From Bacillus nitratireducens (GTDB lineage Bacteria; Bacillota; Bacilli; Bacillales; Bacillaceae_G): 64,000 bases of DNA. How positions within the stretch are numbered: the first letter of the stretch is position 1; the number at the start of each line of letters is the position of its first letter. Shown here piece by piece: positions 7,991 through 16,446 of this stretch. The stretch covers positions 23,868 through 87,867 of the forward strand of contig NZ_MAOC01000090.1 of NCBI RefSeq assembly GCF_001884135.1, read 5' to 3'. Below the pieces are notes generated by a model. That model did not search any database. It was not told the DNA's origin and saw nothing but the letters and a program-made list of their open reading frames with translations. The position numbers and the translations under genes were made by a program.

Positions 7991-9631
7991 TTATTTTGCA
8001 ACTTCTGTCCATTTGTAGTTAAACTCACCGCCGAAGTCAGTTGTTACAAGTCCTTTAATGAATCCGCGTTGTAGATAAGAGCGACCTTGTTGGTATAAAG
8101 GAGCGACAGCACCATCTTGTAATAGGATTTTTTCAGCTTGCTTCATTGCTTCAAAGCGAGCCTTTTCATCACCAGCTAAATCTGTTTTCACTTTATGAAT
8201 GAGCTCATCGTACTCTTTGTTAGAGTATTTATCGAAGTTATAAGCACTATCTGTTGTAAATAAATCTAAGAATGTAATTGGATCAGCGAAGTCAGGGCCC
8301 CAGCCATCAATCCCAATTTCATAATCACCACTTAATAGTAGTTTCAACTGTTGTTTACGTGGTTGTGGTTTTAAATTCACTGTTAATCCATCTAGGTTCT
8401 TTTCTAGTTCACCTTTTAAATATTCACCAGTCTTTTTAGCTAGAGCATTATCGCTTGTTAATAGTTCAATTGTTACTTTGTCAGTACCAAGTTCTTGCTT
8501 TGCTTTTTTCCAGTTTTCTTTCGCTGTTTTCACATCATCTTTGACTAGATTTCCGTTTTCTTTACGGAAGTCATTACCGTCTGGACTTTTTGCGAATTTC
8601 GCAGGAACCATTCCTTCTGCTGGGATTGCACCGTTATTTAAAATTGTTTCTACGTACGCTTTTTTATTCATTGCACCGTTAATAGCAAGGCGTGCATGTT
8701 GATTTTTTAATACTGCATTTTTCTGATTTAGTCGTAAGAATTGAATGCCGACTTCAGCGCGTTCCTTGAAGTTTGGATCACCTTTATATTTATCAACAAA
8801 CTCCGCAGTTAAAGCAACACGGTCAATTTGTCCTGAATCATATAAGTTAACTTCTGTAGACTTATCTTTAACGACATTGAAGTTGATTGCTTCTAATTTT
8901 ACAGTTTTAGCATCCCAATAGTTAGGGTTCTTCTTCAATTGGAAGCTTTGTTCGTGTTTCCAGTTATCTAATGTGAAAGCACCATTGTAAATTAAATGAT
9001 TTGTTTCTAAACCGTATTTATCGCCTTGAGATTTTAAATAGTCTTCATTAATTGGTAAGAATGTTGAGAATGTCGTTAAGCTTAAGAAGTAGGGAACAGG
9101 ACGATCTAGTTGTACTTCTAAAGTTTTGTCATCAAGAGCTTTGATGCCTAATTGATCAACTGGTAATTGTTTTTGGTTTATTTGTTTTGCATTCTGTATA
9201 TCGAAGAATAAGAATGCATATTCAGCTGCTGTTTCAGGGTTTACGGCACGTTGCCAAGCGAAGACAAAGTCTTTTGCTGTTACAGGAGTACCGTTTGACC
9301 ATTTTGAATCACGCAGGTGGAATGTATATTTTGTTTTATCGGGACTTACGTCAACCGACTCAGCAACACCAGGAATCGGTTTATTATCTTCTCCCATTGC
9401 ATATAAACCTTCGAAAACATTTCGCATTACGTTCATGGATTCCCCATCCGTTGCTTTTGCAACATCCATTGTTGGAATTTCTGAAGCAAATGATAAGTTA
9501 ATCGCTTGTTTATCAGGTGCTTTATCGTTCGCTTTTGCTCCGCCTGCATTATCTTTATTTCCCCCGCAAGCAGTTAGTAGTAGACTTGCCCCTAAAACAG
9601 ATGCAACAACAGGTACAACTTTTTTCTTCAT
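7991..9631 (-). CDS. Oligopeptide-binding lipoprotein (OppA family), paralog 1
   Basis: A 546-residue extracellular binding protein with lipobox LTAC (Cys22) and the OppA landmarks IPTMDVAKATDGES, SKWSNGTPVTAKDFVFAWQR and DPITFLDLFTTDS. The ATG at 9631 has GGAGG nine bases upstream, so the longer frame to 9763 is leader. It is the same length as the gene upstream (10039-11679) and closely similar along its whole length, so the pair arose by tandem duplication. Unlike that paralog it has no riboswitch and is separated from it by a terminator, so it should be expressed independently. No permease or ATPase is adjacent; it must use one encoded elsewhere. Confidence 0.92.
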   Translation of the reverse strand: MKKKVVPVVASVLGASLLLTACGGNKDNAGGAKANDKAPDKQAINLSFASEIPTMDVAKATDGESMNVMRNVFEGLYAMGEDNKPIPGVAESVDVSPDKTKYTFHLRDSKWSNGTPVTAKDFVFAWQRAVNPETAAEYAFLFFDIQNAKQINQKQLPVDQLGIKALDDKTLEVQLDRPVPYFLSLTTFSTFLPINEDYLKSQGDKYGLETNHLIYNGAFTLDNWKHEQSFQLKKNPNYWDAKTVKLEAINFNVVKDKSTEVNLYDSGQIDRVALTAEFVDKYKGDPNFKERAEVGIQFLRLNQKNAVLKNQHARLAINGAMNKKAYVETILNNGAIPAEGMVPAKFAKSPDGNDFRKENGNLVKDDVKTAKENWKKAKQELGTDKVTIELLTSDNALAKKTGEYLKGELEKNLDGLTVNLKPQPRKQQLKLLLSGDYEIGIDGWGPDFADPITFLDLFTTDSAYNFDKYSNKEYDELIHKVKTDLAGDEKARFEAMKQAEKILLQDGAVAPLYQQGRSYLQRGFIKGLVTTDFGGEFNYKWTEVAK

Positions 9632-10038
9632 TGTTCTTTCCTCCCTAAATGTGTTGTTCGTAACGTCATAATGTCCATGTCTTGAAGTGTAGCTATAGAA
9701 GAAGAGAAAACCTATTCTAAATATGTGTATATAGGTAATCAGGTGTTCTATATGTATATACATGTTGAACTATAATCTGGCGTTATATGTTTCAACTTTG
9801 TAGACATTATATTTTGATGGTTAAATATTTTGTTTCTTTGATTATTTAGAATATTAACACTGGAAAGAACTATATGTCAATAATAAAAATAGATTGTTAA
9901 TTTCTTAGAATAATATATTAAAAAAGCAGATTTCCTCGTATTGGGGAACCTGCTTTTAATATGTTTTGCTAAAAAAACAATTGGTACGGGCTAATAATCA
10001 GTGGGGATGAAGAAAAAACCACTGATTAAAGTTTCACT
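9632..10038. other. Gene-free stretch between the two OppA paralogs
   Basis: It contains the leader of paralog 1, an AT-rich palindrome ATGTATATACAT at 9752-9763 that could be an operator, a terminator at 9918-9960 and a truncated bcr1 repeat. I see no gene. Confidence 0.6.
9918..9960 (-). terminator. Terminator of OppA paralog 2
   Basis: AAAAGCAG with adjoining bases pairs with CTGCTTTT; read on the minus strand it is followed by a T-rich tract. It separates the two paralogs. Confidence 0.65.
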
Positions 10039-10042
10039 TTAT
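9978..10042 (+). repeat. bcr1 repeat, 5'-truncated copy
   Basis: It retains only the right part of the element (GGCTAATAATCAGTGGGG ... CACTGATTAAAGTTTCAC) and ends in TTTAT. That TTTAT contains, on the minus strand, the TAA stop codon of the adjacent binding-protein gene. Confidence 0.8.
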
Positions 10043-11679
10043 TTTTCAATTTTTGCCCACTTGAAGTTTAATTGGCCTGCAAAGTCTACTTGTACAATTC
10101 CTTTCACATAAGAACGTTCTAAATAAGATTCGCCTTTTTGGTAAAGAGGAGCGATAACAGAGTCTTTAAATAATATTTTCTCGGATGCTAGTAATGCGTC
10201 CCAGCGAGCTTTTTCATCACCAGCTAAAGTTGTTTTCACTTTTGCTATTGTTTCATCGAATTCCTTATTAGAGTAATGGTCTAAGTTGTAAGGGTTATTC
10301 GTTGTAAATAACTCAAGGAATGTAATTGGATCCGCAAAGTCAGGGCTCCAACCGTCAATTCCAATCTCGTAGTCACCTTTTAATAAAAGTGAAACTTGTT
10401 GTTTACGTGGTTGCGGTTTTATATTTACTGTTAAGCCATCTAAATTCTTTTCTAGTTGTCCTTTTAGGAACTCACCAGTTTTCTTCTCAAGGTCACCATC
10501 ACTTGTTAATAATTCTAATGTTATCTTTTCAGAACCAAGTTCTTTTTTTGCTTTTTTCCATAATTCTTGTGCAGATGTTGTATCAACTTTTGTTAAATCG
10601 CCGTTTGCAGTACGGAAGTCTTTTCCATCAGGCCCTTTTGCAAAGTTTTTCGGCACGAGACTCAAGGTTGGTGTAGAGCCGTCATTTAATAACGTATTTA
10701 CAAAGGATTTTCGATCAATTGTTTGAGCAATTGCTTGGCGTGCAGAAACGTTTTGAAGTACTTTGTTTTGTTGATTCATACGTAAAAACTGTACCCCTAC
10801 GTTTGGGCGTTCTTTAAAGTTAGCATCCTTTTTATATTTATCAACGAAGTCAGATGTTAGTTTGATACGATCTAATTGTTTTGACTCGAATAAATTTACT
10901 TCTGTAGATTTTTCTTTTACGACGTTAAAATTGATTTCTTCCAGTTTGACAGTATCTTTATCCCAATAGGTAGGGTTTTTCTTGAATTTAAAGCTTTGTT
11001 CGTGCTTCCAATCGTTTAGTGTAAAAGCTCCGTTGTACAAGATTGTATTATCTTCTAAAGCGTACTTATCACCTTGTGCTTTAAAGAATTCCTCGTTAAT
11101 TGGTAGAAATGTTGGGAACGCTGTTAAGCTAATAAAGTACGGAACAGGACGTTCTAATTCTACCTCAAACGTATGGTCATCAATTGCTTTTACACCAAGT
11201 TGATCGGCTGGAAGTTCTTTGTTGTTAATTTTTGTTGCATTTTTAATATCAAAGAATAGAAATGCGTATTCAGAGGCTGTCGCTGGATCAACAGCTCTTT
11301 GCCAAGCGAAGACAAAATCTTTCGCTGTAACAGGAGTGCCGTTTGACCATTTTGAATCTCGCAGGTGGAATGTGTATTTTGTTTTATCGCCACTTACTTC
11401 ATGAGATTTTGCAACACCAGGGACAGGTTTGTTACCTTCACCAAGATTATACAAACCTTCAAATACATTTCTCATTACTTGACCAGAATCAGTATCTGTA
11501 GCACGAGCTGTATCCATTGTTCGTATTTCAGTAGGTGAAGATAGGTTTAAAACCTGTTTACTAGGTGCCTCGTCTTTTGCATTTGCTCCGCTTGCTTCGT
11601 TTTTATAACTACCGCAACCAGTTAATAAAATACTTACTCCTACAACTGATGCAATACCGGGTACAAACTTCTTTTTCAT
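10039..11679 (-). CDS. Oligopeptide-binding lipoprotein (OppA family), S-box-controlled paralog 2
   Basis: A 546-residue binding protein with lipobox LTGC (Cys22) and the same domain landmarks as its neighbour, including SKWSNGTPVTAKDFVFAWQR and DPITFLELFTTNN. AGGAGG lies upstream of the ATG. A SAM-I riboswitch and terminator sit directly upstream, so it should be made only when SAM is low. No transporter subunits are adjacent. It may deliver ligands to the S-box-controlled permease system at 1.8-7.1 kb or to another Opp core; the former is attractive because both answer to the same signal, but it is inference. Its stop codon overlaps the end of a truncated bcr1. Confidence 0.93.
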   Translation of the reverse strand: MKKKFVPGIASVVGVSILLTGCGSYKNEASGANAKDEAPSKQVLNLSSPTEIRTMDTARATDTDSGQVMRNVFEGLYNLGEGNKPVPGVAKSHEVSGDKTKYTFHLRDSKWSNGTPVTAKDFVFAWQRAVDPATASEYAFLFFDIKNATKINNKELPADQLGVKAIDDHTFEVELERPVPYFISLTAFPTFLPINEEFFKAQGDKYALEDNTILYNGAFTLNDWKHEQSFKFKKNPTYWDKDTVKLEEINFNVVKEKSTEVNLFESKQLDRIKLTSDFVDKYKKDANFKERPNVGVQFLRMNQQNKVLQNVSARQAIAQTIDRKSFVNTLLNDGSTPTLSLVPKNFAKGPDGKDFRTANGDLTKVDTTSAQELWKKAKKELGSEKITLELLTSDGDLEKKTGEFLKGQLEKNLDGLTVNIKPQPRKQQVSLLLKGDYEIGIDGWSPDFADPITFLELFTTNNPYNLDHYSNKEFDETIAKVKTTLAGDEKARWDALLASEKILFKDSVIAPLYQKGESYLERSYVKGIVQVDFAGQLNFKWAKIEK

Positions 11680-11734
11680 TTGATTTTCCTCCTAAATAAT
11701 TAAGTTTGGATGATGATGAGGGAAATGAAAAATA

Positions 11735-11773
11735 AAAAATCCCTCTTTTCGTATTGAGAAAGAGGGATTTTTA
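11735..11773 (-). terminator. Expression-platform terminator of the second S-box riboswitch
   Basis: AAAAATCCCTCTTT pairs with AAAGAGGGATTTTT; on the minus strand a T-run follows. It lies between the aptamer and the start of the binding-protein gene. Confidence 0.88.
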
Positions 11774-11808
11774 CGTACAAGTTATGCACCCGTATATAAA
11801 CGAAGTCC

Positions 11809-11919
11809 CTCATTCTATCTTTCAAGCACAAAGCTTGCAGGAAGTGGCACAGTATTCAAAATGAACCTGCTGCCGAGGTTTCAAAGGGCCAGTCCCTCCA
11901 CCTCTCTTGATACAATGAG
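11809..11919 (-). ncRNA. SAM-I (S-box) riboswitch aptamer
   Basis: On the minus strand the landmarks are clear: ATCAAGAGAGGTGGAGGG, GACTGGCCC, AAACCTCGGCAGC and CTTGAAAGAT. P1 is closed by CTCATTGTAT with ATAGAATGAG. It controls the OppA paralog at 10039-11679 through the terminator just downstream. Confidence 0.95.
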
Positions 11920-12035
11920 TAAACAAATAAATTTTATTAATTTTTGTGTTTCTTTGATAATTCAAAATCTTACACCTTAGATAATGAAGTGTCAATCAAA
12001 TGGAATATAGTTTAAATTTTCAGTTTTATTAAAAA

Positions 12036-12068
12036 TAAAAAAACCACTGCATATGGCAGTGGTTTCCC
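12036..12068 (-). terminator. Terminator of the proC-yvgN unit
   Basis: AAACCACTGC and GCAGTGGTTT pair around ATATG, followed on the minus strand by a long T-rich tract. Confidence 0.9.
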
Positions 12069-12070
12069 TA

Positions 12071-12904
12071 TTAGAAGTTAAAGTTATCCGGATCTGGACC
12101 AACGCGGTGATTTTCATTTAAAGCTTGAATTGCTTTCATATCATCCGAGCTTAATTCAAAATCAAAGATGTTCGCATTTTCAATGATGCGGTGTTCTTTA
12201 ATTGATTTAGGAATCGTTACAACTTCATTTTGTAGATCCCAGCGTAGAATCACTTGTGCAGTCGATTTATTATATTTTGTAGCAATTTCTTGTAATGTTG
12301 GGTGATCTAGTAGTTGTCCTTGCATTAATGGTGACCAAGCTTCAAGTTGAATACCATGCTCTTTACAGAAAGTGTGCAATTCTTCTTGTGCTAAACGTGG
12401 ATGGTATTCCACTTGGTTAACCATAGGCTTAATTTCAGCAATTTCAAATACGTCTTGTAAGTGGTGAATGTGGAAATTACTCACACCAATTGCACGAACA
12501 CGGCCGTCTTTATAAAGTTTTTCTAACGCTTTCCATGATTCAGTATATTTCCCTTTTACAGGCCAATGTACTAAATATAAATCTAAATATTCTAGACCTA
12601 ATTTCTCTAATGTAGTTTCAAATGCTTGAAGTGTTGTTTCATACCCTTGATCGCTATTCCATACTTTTGATGTAATAAATAATTCTTCACGTGAAACACC
12701 TGCTTCACGAATCGCTTGTCCAACGCCTTCTTCGTTTTGATAAATTGCTGCAGTATCAATGCTGCGATAGCCATTTTTAATAGCTGCTTTTACAGATTCA
12801 ATTACTTCTGAACCATCTTCTACTTTAAAAACACCTAAACCGAACCAAGGCATTTTTACGCCGTTATGTAATGTTGTGTAGTCGTTTAAACTTGTTAAAG
12901 TCAT
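12071..12904 (-). CDS. yvgN: Aldo/keto reductase (YvgN, glyoxal/methylglyoxal reductase)
   Basis: A 277-residue NADPH-dependent reductase of the AKR family, very close to B. subtilis YvgN from residue 10 to the end. The catalytic tetrad is visible: Asp in RSIDTAAIY, Tyr in that motif, Lys in ITSKVW and His in LVHWP. The NADP-binding end contains IPKSIKEHRIIENA. It reduces reactive dicarbonyls such as methylglyoxal and glyoxal to less toxic alcohols in the cytoplasm. Its GGGGGA ribosome site lies in the end of the upstream proC-like gene, whose stop is one base away, so the two are co-transcribed. In B. subtilis yvgN also sits near the yvgK-yvgL-yvgM genes found 3-5 kb away here. Confidence 0.92.
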   Translation of the reverse strand: MTLTSLNDYTTLHNGVKMPWFGLGVFKVEDGSEVIESVKAAIKNGYRSIDTAAIYQNEEGVGQAIREAGVSREELFITSKVWNSDQGYETTLQAFETTLEKLGLEYLDLYLVHWPVKGKYTESWKALEKLYKDGRVRAIGVSNFHIHHLQDVFEIAEIKPMVNQVEYHPRLAQEELHTFCKEHGIQLEAWSPLMQGQLLDHPTLQEIATKYNKSTAQVILRWDLQNEVVTIPKSIKEHRIIENANIFDFELSSDDMKAIQALNENHRVGPDPDNFNF

Positions 12905-12905
12905 A

Positions 12906-13709
12906 TTAATTCCCCCTAGCTTTTTTGTTTGTTGCTTCTACTGCCTTTTGAATTGCCTCTGAAAAATTATATTCATATAAAGCTTTGAGACCTTCAGCTG
13001 TGGAACCGCCTGGTGTTGTTACTTGTTCGCGGAGGTTAGCTGGATCTTGCGTTTGTTCAAGCATAGAAGCAGAGCCAGAAATCATTTGAATGACAAGGTG
13101 TTTGGCAGTTGCTTCATCGACTCCATAACTTTTTGTTGCTTCAATTAAGCTTTCAGCAAAGTAATAAAGGAAGGCTGGTGCACTTCCAGTAACTGCAGTA
13201 AGCTGATGAACTTCTTCCTCGGTGCAAAGTTGCGAAGTACCAATGCCTCTTAAAAGCAGTTGCAGGGTTTCTTGATGCATCTCGGTTACTGATTGTCCCA
13301 TTGTATATAAGGAGATAGACTTTCCAATTTCAGCAGCTGTATTTGGCATAATCCAAGCAACGGGTGTTCCCCCGGGAAGTCTTTCTTCTAAATAAGATGT
13401 GCCAATGCCAGCAGCTACCGTTACGACAAGTTGATTCGATAGTAACGGAGATAACTCTGCTAATAATTCTTCATGTGCAGAAGGCGGCATTGCTAAAACA
13501 ATCGTATCAACAGATGTAACATGCTGCTTCCAATCTGTTGTAGTAGACACATTATATCGCCCTTGTAATTGTTCTAGCTTTTCTACGTTGCTTCGGTTAG
13601 AAACAATAATTTCTTCGATGTATTCTTTGCTTGTTTTAAGTAATCCGGAAAATATAGCTTCTGCCATACGACCAGCGCCAATAAATAGAATTCGATGTTT
13701 AGTTAGCAT
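12906..13709 (-). CDS. proC: Pyrroline-5-carboxylate reductase (ProC family)
   Basis: A 267-residue enzyme for the last step of proline synthesis, reduction of pyrroline-5-carboxylate with NAD(P)H. The N-terminal Rossmann motif is FIGAGRMAEAIFSGL. The C-terminal dimerisation domain shows the family signature LTAVTGSAPAFLYYF and TPGGSTAEGLKALYE. The start at 13709 is chosen because the 16 upstream codons have no good ribosome site. Bacilli carry several ProC paralogs (proG, proH, proI in B. subtilis); which one this matches cannot be decided here. It forms an operon with yvgN. Confidence 0.88.
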   Translation of the reverse strand: MLTKHRILFIGAGRMAEAIFSGLLKTSKEYIEEIIVSNRSNVEKLEQLQGRYNVSTTTDWKQHVTSVDTIVLAMPPSAHEELLAELSPLLSNQLVVTVAAGIGTSYLEERLPGGTPVAWIMPNTAAEIGKSISLYTMGQSVTEMHQETLQLLLRGIGTSQLCTEEEVHQLTAVTGSAPAFLYYFAESLIEATKSYGVDEATAKHLVIQMISGSASMLEQTQDPANLREQVTTPGGSTAEGLKALYEYNFSEAIQKAVEATNKKARGN

Positions 13710-13826
13710 ATCCTTTATTCCTTTCCAGTGGAGATATGTTATAAAAAACGATACCATTTTTAAGAGAATTTTGTAAAAAGAAAAGACTTACCGTAGATGG
13801 AATGGATAACGAGGAGGAGGGAATTC

Positions 13827-13931
13827 ATGGTAAAGGGGAGAGCTATTCCTTATACTGGTGATAGGGAATTTATTATACATCTGGGGAGAGATGATTATGG
13901 TCAGAAGTCCACTTTTTTTATTCATTTCTAG
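13827..13931 (+). CDS. 34-codon small ORF overlapping the start of pnuC
   Basis: The ATG at 13827 has an excellent GAGGAGGAGG ribosome site, better than that of pnuC. The frame runs 34 codons and stops at 13929-13931, inside the first codons of pnuC in another frame. It could couple or limit translation of the transporter. The peptide resembles nothing I know and may have no function of its own. Confidence 0.35.
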   Translation: MVKGRAIPYTGDREFIIHLGRDDYGQKSTFFIHF

Positions 13932-14547
13932 TATTATTTGCGTATTGGTTGGATTTTATATTCAATCGAGTTATATTGAAATTTTCGCATCGGTTATGGG
14001 GATTATTAATGTTTGGTTATTAGCGAGGGAAAGGGTATCTAACTTTTTGTTTGGCATGATTACGGTTGCGATATTTCTGTATATTTTCATTACGCAAGGT
14101 TTATATGCAATGGCAGTATTGGCAGCCTTTCAATTTATATTTAATGTATATGGTTGGTATTATTGGATTGCACGTAGTGGGGAGGAAGAGGTAAAAGCAA
14201 CAGTTCGTTTAGGTGTAAAAGGGTGGACTATTTATATAATCTTTATGTTAGTTGCTTGGATTGGTTGGGGCTATTATCAAATCCGTTATTTAGAATCAAC
14301 TAGTCCATATTTAGACGCTTTAAATGCTGTACTAGGATTAGTAGCTCAATTTATGCTAAGTCGAAAAATTTTAGAAAACTGGTATTTATGGATTTTGTAT
14401 AACGTGGTTAGCATTGTGATTTATATTTCCACAGGTTTATACGTCATGCTAATATTAGCTGTTATTAATCTCTTTATATGTGTAGCTGGTTTGCTAGAGT
14501 GGAAGAACAACTATAAAAAACAAGTGCATGTAAATAATTATATTTAG
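13897..14547 (+). CDS. pnuC: PnuC-family nicotinamide riboside transporter
   Basis: A 216-residue membrane protein with seven predicted helices. It has the PnuC pattern of aromatic residues, including NVYGWYYW near residue 80 and an ENWYLWI motif in the C-terminal half. PnuC proteins take up nicotinamide riboside by facilitated diffusion for NAD salvage. GGGGAG ends eight bases before the ATG at 13897; the in-frame ATG at 13891 is too close to it. A terminator shared with the convergent transporter follows. No NadR-like kinase or NAD-linked riboswitch is seen nearby. Confidence 0.82.
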   Translation: MVRSPLFLFISSIICVLVGFYIQSSYIEIFASVMGIINVWLLARERVSNFLFGMITVAIFLYIFITQGLYAMAVLAAFQFIFNVYGWYYWIARSGEEEVKATVRLGVKGWTIYIIFMLVAWIGWGYYQIRYLESTSPYLDALNAVLGLVAQFMLSRKILENWYLWILYNVVSIVIYISTGLYVMLILAVINLFICVAGLLEWKNNYKKQVHVNNYI

Positions 14548-14561
14548 AAAACAATTGGAAG

Positions 14562-14601
14562 AGAAAAACCCCTGAAGCACATATACTTCAGGGGTTTATT
14601 A
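14562..14601. terminator. Bidirectional terminator
   Basis: AAACCCCTGAAG pairs with CTTCAGGGGTTT around CACATATA, between convergent pnuC and the GlcU-type gene. Confidence 0.9.
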
Positions 14602-14614
14602 ATAGAATATAAGC

Positions 14615-15466
14615 TTATGCTTTCGTCATACCAAGCAATACAGCGCCACCGATAATTAAAACACTACCTAGTGCAATAAAGATCAATTGACGTTTTGTTT
14701 TCTTTTCGCCTAAGAATACAATCGCACCGAATGTTGAGATAACGATTCCAGTTTGAGATAATGGGAAGCTTGTTGCTACTCCGACACGTGGTAATGAAAG
14801 AAGTAAGAATAAGTTTCCAGTTCCCCATAGTAAACCAGATAAAGCATTACGCATTGCATATTTGTTAAATGGTTTATGTTTAGATGTCAGTACAACCGCA
14901 CCAACAAACATACCAACTGCTTGTGGTAAAATAGCAGACCAACCATCGATATTATACCAACGAATAATAATTACATATACAAGGTAGCCGAAAGTAGAAA
15001 CAATTAAAGTAAGAAGTCCTTTTTTCAATTGTCCTGGTGGCTGTGCATTTTCTTTGTCGTCTAGTGATGTGAATACAACACCAACTACGATTAATAGGAT
15101 TGCAATCGTTCCCAGAACAATCGTTGTTGTAGTAGTCCACTCACGGAAAGCGATAACCCCAAAGATAGAAGTTGCAACAAGTTGCATACCAGTAGAAATC
15201 GTTACAGTAGTTGAAACACCTAATTTTTCAACTGTTTTTAATTGGTTTACTTGTCCTAAAGCCCAGAATAAACCTGAAATAAAACCAACAATTAAGACTG
15301 TCATTGTTAAAACTGGTTGAGTAAATACATACATAACTGTTGCGAAGAATAGAGCACCGATTGTCATACCTACCGTTTGGCTATATGCACCACCGCCCAT
15401 TTTTACGCTTACTAATAAGATGTTTCCCCATGCGATTGCAGGAAGAAGCGCTAATAAAATGTCCAT
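14615..15466 (-). CDS. glcU: GRP-family sugar transporter (GlcU type)
   Basis: A 283-residue membrane protein with ten predicted helices, arranged as two five-helix repeats. The opening PAIAWGNILLVSVKMGGGAYSQ and the C-terminal FLGEKKTKRQLIF match the glucose/ribose porter family of Firmicutes, including GlcU of Bacillus. It should import glucose or a related sugar using the proton gradient. GGGAG precedes the ATG. It stands alone here, without the glucose dehydrogenase gene that accompanies glcU in some bacilli, so the sugar is uncertain. A long inverted repeat lies in the promoter region. Confidence 0.8.
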   Translation of the reverse strand: MDILLALLPAIAWGNILLVSVKMGGGAYSQTVGMTIGALFFATVMYVFTQPVLTMTVLIVGFISGLFWALGQVNQLKTVEKLGVSTTVTISTGMQLVATSIFGVIAFREWTTTTTIVLGTIAILLIVVGVVFTSLDDKENAQPPGQLKKGLLTLIVSTFGYLVYVIIIRWYNIDGWSAILPQAVGMFVGAVVLTSKHKPFNKYAMRNALSGLLWGTGNLFLLLSLPRVGVATSFPLSQTGIVISTFGAIVFLGEKKTKRQLIFIALGSVLIIGGAVLLGMTKA

Positions 15467-15740
15467 TACAAGACTCCCTTCGGTTTTCTATACCAATATA
15501 ATTACATATCGTTCTAACGATCGGTAATGCCCCACTAATAGAGTAGAAGATTACCGATCGCTAAAACAGGATGAAGAACTTACGATATAAATGCGTTTTC
15601 ATTTCTTCATTTTTTGAAACACCTCCATATAATAACAGGAAATTGCCTATTTTAGAAAGTGAATTCAAATAAAATGTATATTTTAATAAGGGGTAAAATT
15701 CAGTTATTTCCCGGCGGTATATTTTATTTCCTGAGAAATA
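15467..15740. other. Gene-free stretch upstream of the GlcU-type gene
   Basis: It holds the inverted repeat listed separately and an AT-rich segment with GAGGTGTTTC around 15618-15628 on the minus strand. I see no gene. Confidence 0.5.
15515..15563. promoter_or_regulatory. Inverted repeat, possible operator
   Basis: TAACGATCGGTAAT at 15515-15528 is matched at 13 of 14 positions by the complement of ATTACCGATCGCTA at 15550-15563, with 21 bases between. There is no T-run, so it is not a terminator. The position, 50-100 bases before the GlcU-type start, suits a repressor site or a structured leader. Confidence 0.5.
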
Positions 15741-15768
15741 AAGAAGCAGCTTCGAAAAAAGCTGCTTT
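15741..15768 (-). terminator. Terminator of the modA-modB operon
   Basis: AAGCAGCTT and AAGCTGCTT pair; on the minus strand CTTTATTT follows. Confidence 0.8.
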
Positions 15769-16441
15769 AAGAGTTAGTAATTCTTTTATTAATAAGCTGA
15801 ATACATAGCAGAAATAGGAGTGACATACTAATAGTAATAACTACAAGTGTCCAGGCGAGTTGCATATTACTTGCATCAATCGCCATATAAATTGCAGTTG
15901 GGATAGTCTGTGTTTTACCAGGAATGTTCCCAGCAAACATGAGTGTAGCACCAAACTCACCGAGCGCACGAACAAAGCTCAAAATCATTCCGCTTAGTAA
16001 GGCAGGAAATGCAAGTGGGAGTGTAACGTGCAGGAAAACTTGATATTCACTCGCACCAAGGTCACGAGCACTTTCTTCAATTTGTACATTTGCAATAGAA
16101 AATCCTGTTTTTGCTGATTGGTACATGAGTGGAAATGCAACGACTGTAGAAGCAATGATAGCAGCAGTGGATGTAAACATAATAGACTGCTGAAATAATG
16201 ATTCTATCCACATTCCAATGGGACTATTATTTCCAAAAATGATAATGAGAAAAAAGCCGATTACAGTTGGCGGAAGTACCATTGGTAATAAGAAAATAGT
16301 TTCTAGTATTACTTTATATCTCCATGAGGAGCGTGCTAGCGCTCGCCCGATAATCGTCCCTAAAATTGTAACGATAATGGTGGCGCATGCAGCTACTCGT
16401 AAAGATAGAAAGATTGGTGACAAAATAGCATCAAAGCTCAT
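15767..16441 (-). CDS. modB: Molybdate ABC transporter permease
   Basis: A 224-residue inner-membrane permease with five or six helices. The coupling loop EESARDLGASEYQVF lies around residues 122-136, and GEFGATLMFAGNIPGKTQTIP in the C-terminal third is diagnostic of ModB/CysT-like permeases. It starts five bases after the modA stop, so the two are translated together. It corresponds to B. subtilis YvgM. No modC ATPase gene is adjacent, so the energising subunit must come from elsewhere. Confidence 0.92.
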   Translation of the reverse strand: MSFDAILSPIFLSLRVAACATIIVTILGTIIGRALARSSWRYKVILETIFLLPMVLPPTVIGFFLIIIFGNNSPIGMWIESLFQQSIMFTSTAAIIASTVVAFPLMYQSAKTGFSIANVQIEESARDLGASEYQVFLHVTLPLAFPALLSGMILSFVRALGEFGATLMFAGNIPGKTQTIPTAIYMAIDASNMQLAWTLVVITISMSLLFLLCIQLINKRITNS

Positions 16442-16446
16442 GGCAA

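Noticed and set aside
7991-9763. A longer 590-residue form of OppA paralog 1
   Set aside because: The extra 44 codons precede the signal peptide and the GGAGG ribosome site, so they are leader.
9752-9763. ATGTATATACAT palindrome as a definite operator
   Set aside because: Such palindromes are common in AT-rich DNA and there is only one copy; recorded only as a possibility.
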